Source: Bog-473 sp036268485 (GTDB lineage: Bacteria > Actinomycetota > Acidimicrobiia > Acidimicrobiales > RAAP-2). From it: a stretch of 64,000 nt of DNA. The DNA lies in the NCBI GenBank assembly GCA_036268485.1, contig DATAUC010000048.1, positions 62,001-126,000 on the forward strand, written 5' to 3'. A program made the translations under genes and the position numbers. Under the pieces are notes generated by a model. The model was not told where the DNA came from. It was given only the letters and a program-made list of their open reading frames with translations, and searched no databases. Shown here one piece after another: positions 59,378-64,000 of this stretch; the first letter of the stretch is position 1, and the number at the start of each line of letters is the position of its first letter.

Positions 59378-60799
59378 GTGCTAGCAGCCGTAACGACTAT
59401 TCCATATCCCAGTTGGCTCAATACGGGCGATAACACGTGGCAGTTGACTTCTGCCACGTTCGTCGGCCTGATGAGCCTGCCGGCACTGGCCGTCCTCTAC
59501 GGAGGTCTGGTCCAGCGCAAGTGGGTCATCAACACCATGCTCATGATCTTCTCCGGCTTCTCAGCCGTGTTGGTCGTGTGGATGCTGTGGGGCTACAACT
59601 TGGGATTCGGCCCAGCCGCCGATCTCTTCGGAGCGCAAGGGACTGGGTTCTTCGCCAATATGTGGGGTCATTTCCATCCCATAGTCACGCACTTTGGCGA
59701 ACAAAATCAGGCGGTATCGGGGGCTAATACCCTGATCCCGTTCCATTTCCCGACCGCGACACTGGCGTACTTCCAGTTCGTGTTCGCGGCCATCACGCCG
59801 CTGTTGTTCTGCGGTTCCATCCTCGGCCGGATGAAGTTCAAGGCATGGATCATTTTCGTGCCCCTCTGGACGACGTTCGTGTACACGATTGACGCCAAGC
59901 TCCTCTGGGGTGGCGGCTTCTTCGCAGCCAAGGGTGCCGTCGACTACTCCGGTGGGTACGTCATCCACCTCTCAGCCGGTATTTCAGGCTTCGTGGCCGC
60001 CGCCATCATCGGACCCCGCCTGCTGCGGGACCGTCGACACGGTGTGCCAAACAACCTGTTGCTGGTAGCGGTCGGTGCCGGAATCCTCTGGCTCGGCTGG
60101 AACGGCTTCAACGGCGGTGACCCGTACTACGCCGGTATCGACGCAGCTTCGGCTGTGCTGAACACCAACGTGGCCACGGCGGTCGGCCTCCTCACCTGGA
60201 TGTTGATGGACTGGTGGTTCACCAAGCAGAAGAAGCCCACGTTCTTGGGGGCGATCAACGGCATGATCTGCGGTTTGGTCGGTATCACCCCCTCCGCTGG
60301 TTGGGTAGACGGCTACGGGGCCATCCTCGTCGGCCTCATCTGCTCGGCTGTGGTCTGGGTGGCTTGGAACTACCTCTCCAAGCTCCGGCCGTTCTCCAAG
60401 GTGGACGACGCCCTGGGCGTCATCTACACCCACGGTATTGCCGGGTTCCTGGGTGGTCTCCTGGTCGGCCTGTTGGCTGATCCGGGCATGATCCAATACG
60501 GCGTCAGTGGCAAGAACTACACCGCCATCGGCAACGGAGAAGGCTTCGCAGTGGACGGCTACTTCTACGGAGGCGGCATGCACCAACTCTGGGAGCAGTT
60601 CCTGGCTGCGGTGTGGATCATCTGCTGGTCGGCCTTCGGGACGGCGGTCTTGCTCTACATCGTCAAGTTCCTCTGCCGTGGTCTGCGGGAGCCGGATGAG
60701 GTGTTGGAGATCGGTGACCTGGCCATTCACGACGAGGAGGTCTACCCACAGGAGACCTTCGCCGAGCGTGTCTCAGCCATGTCGTCGGGCGGCGAGTAG
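59378..60799 (+). CDS. amtB: Ammonium transporter AmtB
   Basis: 473 residues with eleven membrane segments. Family segments are seen: LPALAVLYGGLVQRK, the pore region DYSGGYVIHLSAGISGFVAA with the twin-His partner VIHLSAG, and YTHGIAGFLGGLLVGLL with the second pore His. Extra loops of about 40 residues follow the first two helices. GTG 59378 has AAAGGGG before it. It moves ammonium across the cytoplasmic membrane. It stands 68 bp before glnK, so the two should be one operon. Confidence 0.93.
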   Translation: MLAAVTTIPYPSWLNTGDNTWQLTSATFVGLMSLPALAVLYGGLVQRKWVINTMLMIFSGFSAVLVVWMLWGYNLGFGPAADLFGAQGTGFFANMWGHFHPIVTHFGEQNQAVSGANTLIPFHFPTATLAYFQFVFAAITPLLFCGSILGRMKFKAWIIFVPLWTTFVYTIDAKLLWGGGFFAAKGAVDYSGGYVIHLSAGISGFVAAAIIGPRLLRDRRHGVPNNLLLVAVGAGILWLGWNGFNGGDPYYAGIDAASAVLNTNVATAVGLLTWMLMDWWFTKQKKPTFLGAINGMICGLVGITPSAGWVDGYGAILVGLICSAVVWVAWNYLSKLRPFSKVDDALGVIYTHGIAGFLGGLLVGLLADPGMIQYGVSGKNYTAIGNGEGFAVDGYFYGGGMHQLWEQFLAAVWIICWSAFGTAVLLYIVKFLCRGLREPDEVLEIGDLAIHDEEVYPQETFAERVSAMSSGGE

Positions 60800-60867
60800 G
60801 CCGTGCACCGATACCGTAAGCAAGAGATGCCAAGTCAATCGCAACCGCAAGCGAAGGGAGCCCGAGG

Positions 60868-61206
60868 ATGAAGCTGGTAGTTGCTGTCCTCAAGCCGTTC
60901 AAACTCGATGACGTCAAGGAAGTCCTCAAGAACCTCGGGGTGCAGGGTATGACCCTGACCGAGGCTCAGGGGTTCGGACGCCAGCGGGGCCACACCGAGG
61001 TCTACCGAGGTGCGGAATACGAGGTGGACTTCGTCCCCAAGATCCGCATTGAGGTCCTCGTGGACGACTCACAGACCGACGAAGTGGTGGATGCCATCAT
61101 CTCCACCGCGGCCACCGGCAAGATCGGTGACGGCAAGGTCTGGGTCATCCCCGTGGAGACAGTGGTGCGGGTTCGCACCGGAGAACGCGGGGCAGACGCC
61201 CTGTAA
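60868..61206 (+). CDS. glnK: PII signal-transduction protein GlnK/GlnB
   Basis: 112 residues. The T-loop GHTEVYRGAEYEVDFVPK has Tyr51 (GAEY), the site that in Actinobacteria is adenylylated. The C-terminal motif TGKIGDGKVWV holds the ATP site. PII proteins sense 2-oxoglutarate and energy charge and block AmtB by T-loop insertion; the amtB gene is directly upstream. ATG 60868 has GAAGGGAG before it. A strong hairpin terminator lies 12 bp after the stop. Confidence 0.95.
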   Translation: MKLVVAVLKPFKLDDVKEVLKNLGVQGMTLTEAQGFGRQRGHTEVYRGAEYEVDFVPKIRIEVLVDDSQTDEVVDAIISTAATGKIGDGKVWVIPVETVVRVRTGERGADAL

Positions 61207-61218
61207 GCGTGTCGGTGG

Positions 61219-61257
61219 GGTCGGGGTGCGGCGAGGCACCCCGACCCGCCGTCTTTC
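61219..61257 (+). terminator. Terminator of amtB-glnK
   Basis: An 11-bp perfect stem, GGTCGGGGTGC (61219-61229) with GCACCCCGACC (61236-61246), loop GGCGAG, followed by CGCCGTCTTTCT. Confidence 0.82.
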
Positions 61258-61291
61258 TACTGCCTCGTCAGCAGTGATGTCGTGGGTGGCG

Positions 61292-62047
61292 TTATCCGGC
61301 CTGGCGAGCCACTGCAGCTGCGGCTGCGGCGGCCGCCGCCGGGTCACCCAGGAAATCCGCCGAATGCACCGACAGATCGTCGTTGAGCAGGAGGCGGTAG
61401 GGGATGCCGGTCGGCACATCCAGCCCGACGATGTCCTCGTCGGAGATGCCCTCGATGAACTTACGCAGGGCCCGGATGCTGTTGCCGTGGGCGGCGACAA
61501 TGACCGCTGAGCCTTCTTCTGCCGTGGCCCGCAGGTCGGGCACGATGATCTGCTCCCAGTAGGGGAGGACCCGGGTCACCACGTCGGCCAGGCACTCGGT
61601 CCTAGGGATGGCGGCGGGTTCGAGGCCCTTGTAGCGGGGGTCGGTGCTGGTGTCGTACTCATTCTCGGGCGACAGGACCGGCGGTGGCGTGTCGTAGCTG
61701 CGGCGCCACAGTTTGAGCTGCTCTTCACCGAACTGGGCCTTTATTTCGGCCTTGTTCTTTCCTTGCAGGTCGCCGTAGTGGCGCTCGTTGAGCCGCCAGT
61801 CCCGGCGGATGGGGAGCCAACTGCGGCCCGCGGCGTGGAGGGCGATCTCGGCCGTGCGGATGGCCCGGGTCAAGACGCTGGTGTGCAGGATCCGCAGGTC
61901 GAGACCTTCCACGGCGGCCAGCAGTTCGCCGCCCGCCTTGGCCTCGGCCTCGCCGGTCTCGGTCAGGTCCACGTCGACCCAGCCGGTGAACAGATTGGCG
62001 GCGTTCCAGGTCGACTGGCCGTGGCGAAGGAGGACGAGATCGAGCAC
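61292..62047 (-). CDS. gpmA: 2,3-bisphosphoglycerate-dependent phosphoglycerate mutase
   Basis: 251 residues. The phosphohistidine motif LLRHGQSTWNAANLFTGW has the catalytic His in RHG, and AHGNSIRAL holds the second His. ERHYGDLQGKNKAEI is typical of dPGM. It interconverts 3- and 2-phosphoglycerate in glycolysis. The C-terminal tail is a run of Ala, the last 20 or so residues, often seen in actinobacterial forms. GTG at 62047. Confidence 0.95.
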   Translation of the reverse strand: MLDLVLLRHGQSTWNAANLFTGWVDVDLTETGEAEAKAGGELLAAVEGLDLRILHTSVLTRAIRTAEIALHAAGRSWLPIRRDWRLNERHYGDLQGKNKAEIKAQFGEEQLKLWRRSYDTPPPVLSPENEYDTSTDPRYKGLEPAAIPRTECLADVVTRVLPYWEQIIVPDLRATAEEGSAVIVAAHGNSIRALRKFIEGISDEDIVGLDVPTGIPYRLLLNDDLSVHSADFLGDPAAAAAAAAAVARQAG

Positions 62048-62067
62048 GGGTCAAGCGTACGCGAGCG

Positions 62068-62664
62068 TCAGGAACCCAGAACCAGGTCGAATGCCTCCTC
62101 GGGCATGATCAGGCCGAAGTAGTGGTCTTCGGCTTCGGACCACAGCGACTCCCATTCGGCTCGGTAGTGGTCGCCCTCGCGCCGGGCCAGCTGGGCTCGC
62201 CGGATATCCCGGAGCGTATTGAGGAGGACCCGTACGGCAAAGAGGTCGGCCAGTTCGGGGCGGGCGGAATAGGCACCATCGAGGATCACGATCGACGCCG
62301 GCTCGAGCGTGACGGGTTCGGTGGCCAGCCGCCCGTCATTGGCCTGCCAGTCGTAGAGGTACCAGGTGGCCGGCTGGCCTTGGGCCAGGGCCTCGAGCAC
62401 CTCACGCTGGCGGCGCCAGTCGATGACGTGGGCCACCTTCTCGGGAGCGGTCATGGCCCGCCAGCGCGCGACGGTGCCCCCGCCGTAGAAGTCGTCGCCT
62501 TCGATGGTGGCCGCCCCAGTCTGGGCGGCCACGGTCCGGGCCAGGGTGGATTTGCCGGCGCCGCTGCGCCCATCGAGGGCAATCAGAAGCGGATGGGCGG
62601 GGTCGGGAGCCCGTTCGGCGATGGTCCGGACCAGTAATTGGACGGGATCTCCGGCCTGGCGCAT
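62068..62664 (-). CDS. Uridine-kinase-like P-loop kinase
   Basis: 198 residues. Walker A is ALDGRSGAGKSTLARTVA, followed by EGDDFYGGG, the Asp-Asp-Phe-Tyr substrate motif of uridine kinase-like NK family members, and VILDGAYSARPELADLFAVRV. ATG 62664 is 20 bp before the gene's Walker region; the frame opens further upstream to 63171, across the dnaK start, which is not plausible. It stops 20 bp before gpmA. Substrate may be a nucleoside or small metabolite. Confidence 0.8.
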   Translation of the reverse strand: MRQAGDPVQLLVRTIAERAPDPAHPLLIALDGRSGAGKSTLARTVAAQTGAATIEGDDFYGGGTVARWRAMTAPEKVAHVIDWRRQREVLEALAQGQPATWYLYDWQANDGRLATEPVTLEPASIVILDGAYSARPELADLFAVRVLLNTLRDIRRAQLARREGDHYRAEWESLWSEAEDHYFGLIMPEEAFDLVLGS

Positions 62665-62800
62665 GGGACCCACGGTACAGAAAGTCTGGCCGGCTGGGGC
62701 TGGATGGGGCGCTGACCTGGGTTTTCCTGCTGGAGGGCCGCGGATTCTCGGGGCGGCGACCAGGGTAAGGTCCAATAAGCGCCGCTCAGCATAAAAGAAG

Positions 62801-62831
62801 TTGACAATGACACACTCATGTTTGCTATACT
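62801..62831 (+). promoter_or_regulatory. Housekeeping-type promoter of dnaK
   Basis: TTGACA (62801-62806) and TATACT (62826-62831), 19 bp apart, about 90 bp before the dnaK ATG. An HspR-type inverted repeat was not clearly found. Confidence 0.55.
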
Positions 62832-62920
62832 TGTGCACAGGCAAAATCGCAGAATAGATAACCAGGGGCAGATCCCCAGGACGAACAAGACAAACAAGAC
62901 AGAAACGGAAGGAACTACAG

Positions 62921-64000
62921 ATGGCTAAGGCCGTTGGAATCGACTTGGGAACCACCAACTCGGTGGTCAGTGTGTTGGAGGCGGGCGAGCCCGTCGTCAT
63001 TCCCAATGCAGAGGGTGGACGGACGACGCCGTCGGTCGTCGGCTTCTCGAAGACCGGTGAGGTACTGGTGGGCGAAGTCGCCAAGCGCCAGGCCATCACC
63101 AACCCGGACCGGACCATACGGTCGGTCAAGCGCCACATGGGCACCAGCTGGACCATCGATATTGATGGCAAGGCCTACACGTCGCAGGAGATCTCCGCCC
63201 GCATCCTGGGCAAGCTGAAGAGGGACGCCGAGGCGTACCTGGGCGACACGGTCAACCAGGCTGTCATCACGGTGCCGGCCTACTTCGACGACGCCCAGCG
63301 GACAGCGACCAAGGAAGCCGGGGCGATTGCCGGGCTTGAGGTCCTGCGCATTATCAATGAGCCGACCGCCGCCGCACTGGCCTACGGCCTCGACAAGGAA
63401 GACTCCGACCGCACCGTGCTGGTCTTCGACCTCGGTGGCGGAACGTTCGACGTCTCCGTGCTCGAGATCGGCGAGGGCGTCTTCGAGGTCAAGTCGACCT
63501 CGGGTGACACCAAGCTCGGTGGCGACGACTGGGACGACGCCGTCATGGACTGGCTGGTCAAGACTTTCAAGGACACCGAGGGCGTGGACCTGTCCACCGA
63601 CAAGATGGCCCTCCAGCGGCTGAAGGAAGCGGCCGAGAAGGCCAAGATCGAGCTGTCGAGCGTGCAGGAGACGCAGATCAACCTGCCCTTCATTACCGCT
63701 ACGAGTGAAGGTCCGAAGCACCTGGACCTCAAGCTGACGCGCTCGAAGTTCAACGAGCTGACGGCCGACCTGGTGCAGCGTTGCGCCGGCCCGTTCGAGG
63801 CCGCCGTCAAGGACGCCGGCATCACCACGTCCGAGATCGACCACGTGGTCATGGTCGGTGGGTCCACCCGGATCCCGGCCGTGCAGGAACTGGTGCAGAA
63901 GCTCTCGGGTAAGGAGCCCCACAAGGGCGTCAACCCCGACGAAGTCGTGGCCATCGGTGCCGCCGTGCAGGCCGGTGTGCTCAAGGGTGAGGTCAAGGAC
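62921..64000 (+). CDS. dnaK: Chaperone DnaK (5' part; 3' end outside window)
   Basis: The first 360 residues. The N-terminus AVGIDLGTTNSVVSVLEAG, the phosphate loop LVFDLGGGTFDVSVLEIG, and VVMVGGSTRIPAVQELV are DnaK hallmarks. The substrate-binding domain is outside the window. ATG 62921 has GGAAGGAACT before it. ATP-driven protein folding in the cytoplasm. grpE and dnaJ would be expected beyond the window's right edge. Confidence 0.97.
   Translation, partial: MAKAVGIDLGTTNSVVSVLEAGEPVVIPNAEGGRTTPSVVGFSKTGEVLVGEVAKRQAITNPDRTIRSVKRHMGTSWTIDIDGKAYTSQEISARILGKLKRDAEAYLGDTVNQAVITVPAYFDDAQRTATKEAGAIAGLEVLRIINEPTAAALAYGLDKEDSDRTVLVFDLGGGTFDVSVLEIGEGVFEVKSTSGDTKLGGDDWDDAVMDWLVKTFKDTEGVDLSTDKMALQRLKEAAEKAKIELSSVQETQINLPFITATSEGPKHLDLKLTRSKFNELTADLVQRCAGPFEAAVKDAGITTSEIDHVVMVGGSTRIPAVQELVQKLSGKEPHKGVNPDEVVAIGAAVQAGVLKGEVKD

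Noticed and set aside
59220..59378. GlnR-type site upstream of amtB
   Set aside because: GGAAAC near 59249 lacks properly spaced GTnAC partners.
62795..62840. HspR (HAIR) inverted repeat before dnaK
   Set aside because: ACTCAT and CTTGTG are near, but they do not make the expected 7-bp inverted repeat.
62665..63171. N-terminal extension of the kinase gene over the dnaK start
   Set aside because: The extension lies antisense to dnaK and its promoter; ATG 62664 gives a normal family length.
1..64000. CRISPR arrays, prophage genes or rRNA
   Set aside because: No spaced repeat array, phage structural gene or rRNA sequence was seen.

Overview
This is a 64-kb stretch of a high-GC chromosome from an actinobacterium. 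The grounds are GC-rich third codon positions, many GTG starts, 4-bp overlapping operons, F420-type split-barrel (PPOX) proteins, a WS/DGAT acyltransferase, a DUF2505 protein, MoxR-DUF58-transglutaminase clustering and a typical 57-residue actinobacterial small protein. The secreted repeat proteins suggest an environmental lineage such as Acidimicrobiia, but that is inference. No prophage or CRISPR array was seen. One complete ISL3-type insertion sequence is present.

Layout. 0-7.8 kb: a partial glutamine amidotransferase, a UspA protein, a PIG-L deacetylase with an MFS exporter, then a moxR-DUF58-transglutaminase operon ending in a strong hairpin. 7.9-18.9 kb: a phosphate region with a secreted repeat protein, a BNR-like secreted protein, and two complete Pst phosphate ABC transporters transcribed away from each other (pstSCAB leftward, pstBSCA rightward). 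19-31 kb: P-loop kinase, SDR, peroxiredoxin, an OmpR-type response regulator, PPOX and DUF2505 proteins, a secreted hydrolase, a PiT phosphate transporter operon with two unfamiliar small genes, a storage-lipid pair (WS/DGAT and patatin), a NERD protein and a secreted protein. 31-46 kb: a very small secreted peptide gene, a cyclic-nucleotide-binding protein, an Orc1/Cdc6-like ATPase, an HD protein, MarR with a fused double ABC exporter, a cyclase-ATPase sensor, and a SWIM/SNF2 pair. 46.5-51 kb: lower-GC cargo, two hydrolases, the IS element and tRNA-Gly. 51-64 kb: a membrane Fe-S oxidoreductase, PPOX, TetR-controlled MFS pump, aquaporin, ion channel, small proteins, amt-glnK, phosphoglycerate mutase, a kinase and the start of dnaK.

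The clearest system-level signal is a phosphate regulon. Four promoters (pstS-1, pstB-2, the response-regulator transcript and the secreted repeat protein) carry 11-bp direct repeats beginning GTTC, the last of which ends exactly 5 bp before a TAnnn(T/A) -10 element. Three perfectly phased GTTC 11-mers also lie upstream of the PiT gene. This ties both Pst systems, the response regulator, the PiT operon and a secreted protein of unknown role to one probable PhoP/RegX3-type regulator. Two of the four promoters seem to give leaderless mRNAs.
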